The notes beneath the pieces are model-generated. The model had not been told where the DNA came from and made no database searches. It saw only the letters and a program-made list of their open reading frames with translations. A stretch of DNA of 8,593 bases from positions 2,439 through 11,031 of the forward strand of contig DJUJ01000227.1 in the NCBI GenBank assembly GCA_002438345.1, read 5' to 3'. Made by a program: the position numbers and the translations under genes. Shown piece by piece: positions 1 to 5,923 of the stretch. This stretch comes from Paenibacillus sp. UBA6285. GTDB taxonomy: Bacteria > Bacillota > Bacilli > Paenibacillales > Paenibacillaceae. The stretch's first letter is position 1. Each line of letters starts with the position of its first letter.

Positions 1-69
1 ATTTAGATCAAGTTCATCGAACTTATCCTGAATAAGTAGGTACTGTGTAAGCAGTAGCTGAATCTCCAT
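1..69 (-). CDS. Possible 5' end of a gene running off the window (23 codons visible)
   Basis: An ATG at 69 opens a frame that stays open to the window edge and begins MEIQLLLTQYLLI, followed by QDKFDELDLN. An AGGA sequence lies about 10 bases upstream, a usable though distant ribosome binding site. The visible residues look like an amphipathic helix. The same frame continues from the upstream 88-312 stretch after a TAG at 88-90, so this could instead be the end of one decayed gene. Too little is visible to assign a family. Confidence 0.3.
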   Translation of the reverse strand, partial: MEIQLLLTQYLLIQDKFDELDLN

Positions 70-358
70 TTTGGCTAAATCCTTGCGCTACTTAATGCCT
101 ACAGAACGTTTCGCTGCCGATTTCAGGTTCTGTATTCTACCCATACCCCAAATAATCGTCAACCTTTGAGAAATACGTGTTAGGCATTCTAATTTTCCAA
201 ATAAGATAGTTTCATTAAATAAGAGGTTATTGGCTTTAACAACGCTTAATCCCTCAAAAGCATCGACGGTCAAGAAGCACCTCACGAATATATTCTGCAA
301 ATGGGATATCAAAAAACGGACTCAGTTAATTCATTATGATATGAAAATATGTAAACAG
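70..358. other. Gene-poor, probably decayed stretch
   Basis: This interval has no gene I can defend. A 74-codon minus-strand frame spans 88-312, but it starts with TTG, has no ribosome binding site, and resembles nothing I recognise. A shifted minus-strand frame near 270-300 reads FAEYIREVLLDRRCF, which looks protein-like and then hits a stop. The simplest reading is a gene fragment carrying frameshifts. No terminator-like hairpin with a T-run follows the DUF4259-like gene that ends at 359. Confidence 0.35.
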
Positions 359-1282
359 CTACTTGTTGAGGACTAATAAGTTATTTAATTTAGTAATCGT
401 TTCCTTAGGAACTTTTTTACTGTAAAGGTCTTCATTTTGCTTCCAATATAGTAATGTCTTTTTCATAGAGATGGCGAACTCAGGATAAGCAAGATTGTAA
501 TGGACTCCAATGCCAACTGTAGCAAGTAGGCATTGGGTGTATTTAGGGAGCTCGCCCACAATTGTGAAGAACATATCGTTATACTCAAAATAAGAAACAC
601 GCTCTTTAGCATGATCATAGCTCAACGGATAGGTAGAAATGCGGGCAGTCTTACCCTCAAAGGCGGCATACTTGTTTGCCTCTCCCCATACTCCCTCCCA
701 GCTGAAGTTGGTCAGGCGAGAGGCTAGAAAATCGTTATAATCGGGTTCAGAGTGCTGTTCAATATCGGTGAATGCTATGCGCATTGAACCTCGGTTACGA
801 TAAAAGGCGCTGTCGATAATGATAATGCCGCCGTATAAGCCACTGGGATATTGAAAAGTAAGGCAGCTGCCATTGTGATAATCACTTTCAACTTGCGTAG
901 GTGGCTTGACCCTCTTTTTTGCTATGCTTTTGGGTACGCTAATTTTGGCGATAAATGTATGTAAATACTTTTTTCGCTGGTTAATAAAATGTGCATTTGC
1001 TCCAAGCTGTTCACAGACAGTAAAGTCACTCCCACTCTCAATGATCTGAGCGACTTGCTCTAACAGCGAATCCTCTAAGGATTTCGTTTCCCAAAGGCAG
1101 TAGGACAACGCAAATAATACATTGTTTCTATCATCTGTATTATTTAAGCTAAAAGTAAATTTCTCTTGTAACTCGCTTACAATTTGAGTAACTTCAGAAC
1201 CCCGATTGTACTGCTCATAGAAATATTCCTTGATCTCACACGAGGTGTCATTACCAAAAACCTCAGCACTCCATGTTCCCAT
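359..1282 (-). CDS. DUF4259-like protein, candidate immunity protein
   Basis: A 307-aa soluble protein with no signal peptide or membrane segment. The N-terminus MGTWSAEVFGNDTSCE matches the MGTW...G..F.NDT opening typical of DUF4259-type proteins. Residues about 48-110 carry further marks I associate with this group: a DDRNN...FALSYCLWETKSL stretch, then IIESG and a QRKKYLHTF helix. From about residue 137 a second region begins (GSCLTF, then SGLYGGIIII), resembling the beta-rich C-terminal half often attached to such proteins. The start is supported by AGAGGTG at 1291-1297, 8 bases before the ATG. It lies 111 bases downstream of the TPR-Imm51 gene on the same strand and may share its transcript. 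DUF4259-like proteins recur next to polymorphic toxins and are treated as probable immunity proteins. That role is inferred here, and no toxin partner is seen. Confidence 0.62.
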   Translation of the reverse strand: MGTWSAEVFGNDTSCEIKEYFYEQYNRGSEVTQIVSELQEKFTFSLNNTDDRNNVLFALSYCLWETKSLEDSLLEQVAQIIESGSDFTVCEQLGANAHFINQRKKYLHTFIAKISVPKSIAKKRVKPPTQVESDYHNGSCLTFQYPSGLYGGIIIIDSAFYRNRGSMRIAFTDIEQHSEPDYNDFLASRLTNFSWEGVWGEANKYAAFEGKTARISTYPLSYDHAKERVSYFEYNDMFFTIVGELPKYTQCLLATVGIGVHYNLAYPEFAISMKKTLLYWKQNEDLYSKKVPKETITKLNNLLVLNK

Positions 1283-1393
1283 ACGCTCAACACCTCTAGA
1301 AAGTTATATGCTACTGTAAGGCTTCTACTACCGATAATCGGGTAATGTCATTTCGATGCAACAGAGGATACTGTTGTACCTTGATATTTCCAA

Positions 1394-2161
1394 TCAATCT
1401 AATACAGCTCGTGAAAATAGGTCTTTCATTAATGAGTCATCTTCACATGCTTCCTTAAAGGCGATTGCAAAACTAAGTATGGCTTCTTTATTGTCTGTAT
1501 AAATGCAGAACGTATCGGCTTCCGGGTCAAATCGTATAATATCAACTAAGTGAGGCATTTTTTCTTCAAGAAACACGGCTGCTAATGAACCCCAATCATA
1601 GCCATTGCCTTCACATCCTTCTTCGGCTCGTGTTTGAAAAATTTCATGCTTATATTTGCCAACACCTAAAATCATTGATATGCTTCCATTATTATGCGCA
1701 ACTAGCCCAAATGGGTTTATTTTTTCTTCAACTTCTAACAAACGGGGGTCAGTCCCAATCCTCATCCCCTTTTCAACGTTTACTATATGGATGGTTTCAT
1801 TTCCTGCTCTAGCAGCGGCGTTGCGGCTCATTTCTAAAAACGTCCTGCCATGTGAATCTTCAGGATCTAGTGCTACAGCTTGTTCAAAAGCAACGATCGA
1901 TTCCTTATACTGTTCAAGGTAATAATAAGCATATCCTATTCGGAAATGCCAAAGAGGGTCGTGCTCGCCTTGCTCTTGCACAGATAAAAAATATTGGATA
2001 GCTTCATTATAATTTTCTTGATTATTCAATGCTCTTGCCAACAGGCAAACTAAGTCATAGTCCCTGTCTACCTCGGGTATATCCATAATTTTGTTAATGA
2101 TTTTCGCATGCTGGCTCTTGTTATGCCAAAGAGTGAGCTGTTTCAATAAATCCTTATCCAT
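1394..2161 (-). CDS. TPR-Imm51 fusion, predicted immunity protein
   Basis: A 255-aa cytosolic protein in two parts. Residues 1-113 form a TPR-like helical array; the clearest motif is DPLWHFRIGYAYYYLEQY followed by FEQAVALDPEDS, a typical TPR pair. Residues about 149-255 match Imm51: NPFGLVAHNNG, then GKYKHEIFQTRAEEG, EGNGYDW, FLEEKMP, FDPEADTF and the closing DLFSRAVLD. Imm51 is a predicted immunity domain of polymorphic toxin systems; the TPR half probably serves as carrier or binding scaffold (inference). I chose the ATG at 2161 because AGGAG lies at 2173-2177 and because the TPR-DUF5713 paralogue starts at the equivalent residue (MEKD/MDKD). The frame extends 10 codons to a TTG at 2191, which lacks a binding site. 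The gene is divergent from the LRR gene at 2282. Its shared N-terminal half with the gene at 5032-5745 is discussed in the findings. Confidence 0.8.
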   Translation of the reverse strand: MDKDLLKQLTLWHNKSQHAKIINKIMDIPEVDRDYDLVCLLARALNNQENYNEAIQYFLSVQEQGEHDPLWHFRIGYAYYYLEQYKESIVAFEQAVALDPEDSHGRTFLEMSRNAAARAGNETIHIVNVEKGMRIGTDPRLLEVEEKINPFGLVAHNNGSISMILGVGKYKHEIFQTRAEEGCEGNGYDWGSLAAVFLEEKMPHLVDIIRFDPEADTFCIYTDNKEAILSFAIAFKEACEDDSLMKDLFSRAVLD

Positions 2162-2281
2162 CTTTGTATCATCTCCTCTTACTTTAATCAAAAAATGATT
2201 TCCATATATTAGAATAACCCATATGATCTATGAAGTTCAATCAATTGCAATTATATGAAAAATGAAGCGAGGGGTAAACTT
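2162..2281. promoter_or_regulatory. Divergent intergenic region with candidate promoter
   Basis: This 120-bp gap separates the minus-strand TPR-Imm51 gene from the plus-strand LRR gene, so promoters for both should lie here. For the minus strand the best candidate is TTGAAC (2235-2240) and TATTCT (2211-2216), separated by 18 bases, each with 4 of 6 consensus matches. For the plus strand I see only AT-rich sequence around 2245-2260 and no convincing -35/-10 pair. The AGGAG for TPR-Imm51 (2173-2177) and GAGGGG for the LRR gene (2269-2274) are clear. Confidence 0.3.
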
Positions 2282-3304
2282 ATGAGTGAAGAGTGGATAC
2301 ATGCTATGCATGGTGTGCCTTGGACGCCTAAAAAAATGAAAGCAGCTGTTGAAAAACTAAGGCGACGAGCTACGATCAGTTTTGCTTTTGATTCAGATAA
2401 ATTAGCGGATTTAGTAAAATTAGATGAAATGGTCCTATCCCATCGTCCTGATCTTATTTTGCACATATGGAGTTACAGAAAAAAAGGGGATTATTCAGAT
2501 GAAATGCTAGACATTCTAGCTGGATTGAAAAACGTAACTGCCTTGCATCTAAGCATGAAACAAAAGCAAGATTTACATAACCTACAGGCGCTAAAAAACG
2601 TGGAATTTTTGAGGATTGATTCTGACCAAACACTTTCTATCGATTTTATAAGTAGTTTTCAAAAACTTCAGCACTTGGAATTAAGTGGCAAATTCGATGA
2701 TTTGTCTCCCATAGGAAACTGTAAAAATCTTAGCAGCATAATCCTTCAGTGTACAGTTGAACAATTGAACTTTGTCAAAGAGATCCCCATAAAATATCTC
2801 CTTATCGATAACTGTAACGTGAATTGTGATCTGGATGTACTCAACGTTCGAACCTTGAAGATGTTAGAGCTATCATCCATTGCAAAACTAGAGGATGTTT
2901 CCTTCTTGAGTAGATTCGAGAATTTGGAGTTTTTGAGTTTGTCTTTATCCAGAGTGGAGAAGCTATGCGATTTTTCTGCTATGGATAACTTGAAACAATT
3001 AGAACTGAAAAACATGAAATCGCTGATAGAGATAGATGTCTTAAAAACTGCATCAAATCTGGAAAATTTAGAGTTGAATGAAATAAATACGAAGATCAAG
3101 GCGGAAGCGTTTGAGTTTTTATTAGACATGCCTAAGCTGAAACAGTTGGATTTTCAATATATTGATTTTAACAAGAAACGCATAGAAATCATGCAAAAAA
3201 AATGGATTGATTCAGGTAAACGGGACATTTTAATTGATTGTATTTCTAAGGAAAAAAGACAAAGAAAGTTGAATTCGATTCATCTTTCTCGTATATTGAT
3301 GTAG
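2282..3304 (+). CDS. Leucine-rich repeat protein, candidate immunity or interaction protein
   Basis: A 340-aa protein with no signal peptide, so probably cytosolic. After an N-terminal helical region (MSEEWIHAMHGVPW onward, about residues 1-70) come irregular leucine-rich repeats from about 85 to 305, seen as recurring LxxLxxLxL units such as LKNVTALHLS, LQHLELSG, LEFLSLS, LKQLELKN and LENLELNE, roughly 20-23 residues apart. LRR arrays bind proteins. In immunity loci such LRR proteins are common, but no specific partner can be named. I chose the ATG at 2282 because GAGGGG at 2269-2274 lies 7 bases upstream; the in-frame ATG at 2255 has no such site. It is the only large plus-strand gene here. 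The protein ends in a basic tail (KEKRQRK), and the same frame stays open for 29 more codons after the TAG at 3302-3304, so it may be a truncated version of a longer protein. Confidence 0.75.
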   Translation: MSEEWIHAMHGVPWTPKKMKAAVEKLRRRATISFAFDSDKLADLVKLDEMVLSHRPDLILHIWSYRKKGDYSDEMLDILAGLKNVTALHLSMKQKQDLHNLQALKNVEFLRIDSDQTLSIDFISSFQKLQHLELSGKFDDLSPIGNCKNLSSIILQCTVEQLNFVKEIPIKYLLIDNCNVNCDLDVLNVRTLKMLELSSIAKLEDVSFLSRFENLEFLSLSLSRVEKLCDFSAMDNLKQLELKNMKSLIEIDVLKTASNLENLELNEINTKIKAEAFEFLLDMPKLKQLDFQYIDFNKKRIEIMQKKWIDSGKRDILIDCISKEKRQRKLNSIHLSRILM

Positions 3305-3394
3305 TTTGCTTTTCATGAGAATACACCTCGAAAATGGGTAGTAACAGAAGGTAGACATAAAGGCAAAGATATTGGAAAGGCCATTGCAATGTAA
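3305..3394 (+). pseudogene. In-frame 3' continuation after the LRR stop codon, likely remnant
   Basis: Directly after the LRR gene's TAG, in the same frame, 29 sense codons run to a TAA at 3392-3394. They encode a plausible peptide, including FHENTPRKWVVTEGRHKG and KDIGKAIAM. There is no start codon with a binding site within it. It could be the original C-terminus of the LRR protein cut off by a nonsense mutation, or the tail of a different gene left after a rearrangement. I do not recognise the family. From 3395 to 3435 I see nothing further. Confidence 0.4.
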
Positions 3395-3474
3395 TTCAAT
3401 AAAACGGATATTTCATTTGATAAAGATTAATTAAAGAGCCTGTTTAAAAAGCCCATAAAATTGGATAAAAAACA

Positions 3475-3550
3475 AAAATGCACCTATGCGAAAAATGGTA
3501 AAATGGAAGTAACCACACGACCCTATAACCAATAACGCGAGGTGCATTTT
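3475..3550 (+). promoter_or_regulatory. Long inverted repeat that would sequester the transposase ribosome binding site
   Basis: AAAATGCACCT at 3475-3485 is perfectly complementary to AGGTGCATTTT at 3540-3550, with 54 bases between. The right arm contains the AGGTG ribosome binding site for the ATG at 3552. A transcript entering from outside would carry both arms and could hide the binding site, while one starting between the arms would leave it free. Such protection from read-through expression is known for several IS elements; its action here is inferred. A TAAAAT stretch between the arms (about 3499-3504) could be a -10 box for an internal transcript, but I find no good -35. Confidence 0.5.
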
Positions 3551-3551
3551 A

Positions 3552-3638
3552 ATGGAATTACAGCTTGAACTGTTGCCCTACCACTACTATAACACACTCG
3601 GTTTTGACGCGGAACTCATCGATTATATCGATGTGTAG
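3552..3638 (+). pseudogene. Truncated transposase-like N-terminus (28 codons)
   Basis: An ATG with GAGGTG at 3539-3544, 7 bases upstream, opens a frame reading MELQLELLPYHYYNTLGFDA, then ELIDYIDV and a TAG at 3636-3638. The stop is probably created by the junction with IS3-family sequence, so the peptide is the N-terminus of a longer protein whose remainder is gone. Position behind an IS-like end and hairpin suggests a transposase, but the visible residues contain no catalytic motif and I cannot assign a family. Confidence 0.4.
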
Positions 3639-4081
3639 GTAATATCTGCTACCCACTTACGGTTTGGGGCTTCTGCTTTGAATTCACGATCTAGCACATT
3701 GTCATAGACGGGAAGGTGATGTTTGGAGTTGGTGGTTGCCTTATTCTTTTTAACCGTACGGGATCTCAGCTCTAGTTCCTTCATGATACGTGATAAGGTT
3801 TTCCCCGACACGTGAAAGTCTTGTTGTTCCAGCACTTCTTTGATTTTTCGGCTACCATAAAGTCGACGAGAATCTAGAAAAATTCGGCGAATCCATTGCT
3901 CCATCTTTTTCCGGTCTTTACTACGTTTGGTTTCCTTATTTTTGTTTTCTCGCCAAGTATAGTAGACGCTTCGTGAAATTTCAAAAACAGAGCACATCTT
4001 CGCGACACGGAGCTTGAAGCGATGATCATGAATGAAGGAATAGATCAGCGCCGGTCTTTTACGAAGTCGTGCATCGCCTTT
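3623..4081 (-). pseudogene. IS3-family transposase OrfB, C-terminally truncated
   Basis: The orfB frame is open from about 4081. OrfB proteins of this family are normally made by a -1 frameshift from orfA rather than from their own start; the frame also has an internal ATG at 3997. The visible protein runs through RPALIYSFIHDHRFKLRVAK, a helix-turn-helix segment SVFEISRSVYYTW, the RRLYGSRKI motif, and RKWVADITYTSI before a stop at 3623-3625. The D in WVADITY is the first residue of the DDE catalytic triad; the second D and the E, which should follow over roughly the next 100 residues, are missing. The orfA/orfB overlap contains an A-rich run (TTTAAAAAG near 4079-4087), but I cannot point to a canonical slippery heptamer in the right phase. 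Confidence 0.8.
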
Positions 4082-4204
4082 TTAAAAATTTCGTTTTCTT
4101 CTTCCAGATCTCGAATCCGCTTCTGCAGATCGCGAGACGCCTGGTCATCTGGTTTTCATCTGTACCGTTTGTAATTTGAACTCTTTGTCATATGTTTTTT
4201 TCAT
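4045..4204 (-). pseudogene. IS3-family OrfA with internal deletion
   Basis: The N-terminal part begins at ATG 4204 (MKKTYDKEFKLQTVQM) and reaches a TGA at 4145-4147. The C-terminal part lies in another frame (4045-4149): DDQASRDLQKRIRDLEEEN, then EIFKKAMHDF. This is the leucine-zipper end of IS3-type OrfA. OrfA is usually about 90-100 residues; here only about 17 N-terminal and 34 C-terminal residues remain, so most of the helix-turn-helix DNA-binding part is deleted and the joint is out of frame. Confidence 0.7.
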
Positions 4205-4305
4205 CTTAGACACCTCGAACGGATTTGGTTTTATTCTCCCATTCTTGGTTCTCCGTGTCCACTTTCTAGTCTAGCTGCAGATTGATTCACCGTCTTTTAA
4301 AAGCA

Positions 4306-4734
4306 TTAAGCCATCTTACTTATCTGAGCTTCATATTGCTTCCTGTCGAACACAAATGGCTTCAATATATCATAATTCCAATACCCAGCTGCTGAATCAA
4401 GACTTCTATTAGGTTGTTCAAATTCACTCCAGATGACTTTATCATCCATAATAGTTATCTTAACATTGAAATCCCAACAACCTGGACTTCCACAAACACA
4501 TTCTAATATAGAGACTTTCTCATCATAGAGATACCATTTGTCTGGTTCGTCAAGGAAATGTCTAGATGGAAAAAACACTACACTTTGTGGAAGTCCTCTA
4601 TATTCTCCTGCTATTTTAGCATTGAATGGGAGCTCAATTTCCCTAAGTATTTGAACTAATCTTTTGTCGTTGATATAGATATCAACAAATTCTGATTCAT
4701 CAACTTTTGTTAATACTAGCTTGATTTTGTCCAA
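4306..4734 (-). CDS. 142-aa protein with CGSPGCW motif, unnamed family, candidate immunity protein
   Basis: A soluble, mostly beta-rich 142-aa protein. Landmarks in order are an N-terminal strand KIKLVLTKVD, DIYIND, LPFNAKIAGEYRGLP, the motif ECVCGSPGCWDFNV (about residues 78-91), VIWSEFEQPNRS and a closing PFVFDRKQYEAQI. The two cysteines of CGxPGC plus the preceding one could bind a metal or form a tight turn. I have a sense of similar uncharacterised proteins with C-G-E/S-P-G-C-W and WSxFEQP, but know no function. The start must be TTG at 4734: a TAG lies two codons upstream and the next in-frame ATG is deep inside. Only a weak AGG lies 5 bases before it, so expression may be low or the original 5' end lost. 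IS3 debris begins just after its stop. An immunity role is inferred only from neighbours. Confidence 0.6.
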   Translation of the reverse strand: MDKIKLVLTKVDESEFVDIYINDKRLVQILREIELPFNAKIAGEYRGLPQSVVFFPSRHFLDEPDKWYLYDEKVSILECVCGSPGCWDFNVKITIMDDKVIWSEFEQPNRSLDSAAGYWNYDILKPFVFDRKQYEAQISKMA

Positions 4735-5031
4735 GTAAGCCTAGATTTCTCTATATGTTCATGATGGAGCAAAGCAAGATGATGAAACCTTAATAGGATT
4801 TTATGCAAGTCAATTTAATTTGAGTGAGATTTTCTAAGTTGATTTCAATTTGTAATTCGGTATGCTCATTTTTCGAATCCCTCTGCTTCCCGACTTTGAA
4901 AAATTTCTTTTTTATAAGTACCAACATTCAACTCTTCGATCATTTGAAAATATGAATGCATCTGATCCTAGTTATACTTAAATTCATATTTTTCAGCAAT
5001 GTACTCATTAGCATTATATTTCCCCAACAAA
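4735..5031 (-). pseudogene. Cassette debris containing a broken Imm51 fragment
   Basis: No intact gene lies in this stretch, but on the minus strand pieces of protein-like sequence follow the DUF5713 stop. First comes LLGKYNANEYIAEKYEFKYN ending in TAG. The same frame continues after that TAG with DQMHSYFQ and then MIEELNVGTYKKEIFQSREA followed by EGFEK and TGA (ATG at 4961, stop 4866-4868). The part from VGTYKKEIFQSREAEGFE aligns with VGKYKHEIFQTRAEEGCE of the Imm51 domain encoded at 1394-2161. In another frame (4790-4927) a different tail, NEHTELQIEINLENLTQIKL, ends at 4790-4792; its family is unknown. I read this as two or more immunity-gene fragments fused and frameshifted. Confidence 0.6.
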
Positions 5032-5745
5032 CTACCAATCACGTTCACGAATGGCTACTTCTGTTTCTATTTCGATACCAAAAAAGGCTAAAATATCTTC
5101 AACAGTTTGTGCAATTGATTCTCTGGCAACTGTTTCAATTTCGCTGTCATTTTCGTCAAACTCTTCTGCAAGATTATTGATTGCATGGATGGCGAAATCA
5201 AGCTTTGATTGAATTTCTTCGATATCTTGATTTCCTTGTTCCAAAAATTCAACAACTTTAACTAGTTCAGCTTTGACTTTATCCACAAGAAAATTAGGGT
5301 AGTATCCATCAATGTACATATCTTTTAAATATTCAAATGACGCACCACCATTATCTTGCATGCTTAGCTCAAATGGTTTAGTTTTGTCTGCAACATTTAC
5401 TTTACCTCGGCTCCAATCTAATAATGTCAAAGTATCGCTATCTTCTGGATCTAGCTTATCTGTAATTTCAAATTCTCTTAATGCTTCCTCATATTGTTCT
5501 AGATAATAGTAGGAATAGCCCACGCGAAAATGCCAAAGAGGGTCATCCTCACCTAGTTTTGCAATACTCAAAAGCTGTTGAAGTGCTTCATCATAACGTT
5601 CCAGGTTATTCATAGCTCTTGCCATTAAACTGACCGTATTATAATCTCTATCTGATTGGGGAATTTCCATAATTCTATCTATTATTTTTTCATGTTCATC
5701 TTCTTCATGCCAAATAATAAGTTGTGCGAAAGGGTCTTTTTCCAT
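5032..5745 (-). CDS. TPR-DUF5713 fusion, predicted immunity protein
   Basis: A 237-aa cytosolic protein. Residues 1-113 are a TPR-like half closely matching the TPR-Imm51 protein, with DPLWHFRVGYSYYYLEQY and LDPEDS. Residues about 138-237 match DUF5713: EYLKDMYIDGYYPNFLVDK at the front, EEFDENDSEIETVARESIA in the middle and the closing RERDW. Between them, TKPFELSMQDNGGASF resembles the first strand of Imm51 rather than DUF5713. The start at 5745 is supported by AGAGG at 5753-5757, 7 bases upstream, and by the paralogue; 15 extra upstream codons belong to a longer frame without a binding site. The ATG shares one base with the stop of an upstream gene remnant (TGATG), implying past translational coupling. 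DUF5713 has no established biochemical function that I know; the immunity role follows from architecture and context. Confidence 0.75.
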   Translation of the reverse strand: MEKDPFAQLIIWHEEDEHEKIIDRIMEIPQSDRDYNTVSLMARAMNNLERYDEALQQLLSIAKLGEDDPLWHFRVGYSYYYLEQYEEALREFEITDKLDPEDSDTLTLLDWSRGKVNVADKTKPFELSMQDNGGASFEYLKDMYIDGYYPNFLVDKVKAELVKVVEFLEQGNQDIEEIQSKLDFAIHAINNLAEEFDENDSEIETVARESIAQTVEDILAFFGIEIETEVAIRERDW

Positions 5746-5852
5746 CACTCTGCCTCTTTTCGTATGTAAAATTTTCCATCTATTATCCAAATTTCCCTTA
5801 AATCAACTATCACCATTACTATATCATCATTTTGTGAATTAAGGATATTATT
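5745..5852 (-). pseudogene. 3' remnant of an unidentified gene coupled to TPR-DUF5713
   Basis: A minus-strand frame open from just after a TAG at 5853-5855 encodes 35 residues including NDDIVMVIVDLREIWIIDGK and FYIRKEAE, ending at TGA 5745-5747. The strand-like hydrophobic pattern looks like the end of a small beta-rich protein. Its stop overlaps the next ATG (TGATG), a classic coupling arrangement that rarely arises by chance. Upstream the frame is broken by the TAG and no start with a binding site is seen, so I treat it as a truncated gene. From 5856 to 5923 I see only short remnants such as ADIRVKIGHS. Confidence 0.4.
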
Positions 5853-5923
5853 CTATGAATGACCTATTTTTACACGTATGTCGGCAGATGGTCAGAGATT
5901 TGCTACTCCTCTTAATATAAATT

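Larger units (their letters stand above)
3436..3638 (+). mobile_element. Left end of an unidentified insertion sequence, truncated
   Basis: The likely outer end begins near GAGCCTGTTTAAAAAGCCC (3436 onward), which resembles an IS terminal inverted repeat; no matching right end is present. Inside are a hairpin-controlled ribosome binding site and the first 28 codons of a probable transposase (3552-3638). The element stops abruptly where IS3-family sequence of opposite orientation begins, around 3623-3638. I infer deletion of the rest of the element when the two were joined. The IS family is not recognised from this N-terminus. Confidence 0.45.
3623..4285 (-). mobile_element. IS3-family (IS150-like) insertion sequence remnant
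   Basis: On the minus strand the order is: terminal region near 4205-4285 (with GTGGACACGGAGAACC), orfA with an internal deletion, and orfB cut off after the first catalytic aspartate. The outer end is approximate because the partner repeat is missing. The layout of orfA and orfB in different frames, the leucine-zipper-like end of OrfA and the WVADITY motif of OrfB are established IS3-family features. The remnant cannot transpose by itself. It lies just downstream of the 142-aa gene (stop at 4306) and abuts another broken element at about 3623-3638. Confidence 0.8.

Noticed and set aside
88..312. 74-codon minus-strand frame as a gene
   Set aside because: TTG start, no binding site, no family resemblance, and other frames show equally protein-like scraps.
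533..727. Plus-strand 64-codon frame opposite the DUF4259-like gene
   Set aside because: Antisense to a well-supported gene, no ribosome binding site, and no protein-like pattern.
1331..1341. Short palindrome CCGATAATCGG
   Set aside because: 5-bp arms are expected by chance; no regulator or promoter element fits around it.
1359..1376. CAACAG/CTGTTG hairpin between TPR-Imm51 and the DUF4259-like gene
   Set aside because: Only 6 bp with no T-run on the minus strand, so not a convincing terminator.
1585..1922. Two overlapping plus-strand frames opposite TPR-Imm51
   Set aside because: Lie fully inside a gene whose domains are recognisable on the other strand.
2746..3129. 127-codon minus-strand frame rich in serine and phenylalanine
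   Set aside because: It is the antisense image of the LRR repeats (leucine/glutamate codons read backwards), with no start signal.
4079..4087. TTTAAAAAG as the IS3 programmed frameshift signal
   Set aside because: The run is A5G and not in the phase of a canonical slippery heptamer, and orfA is already broken upstream, so I do not annotate it as functional.
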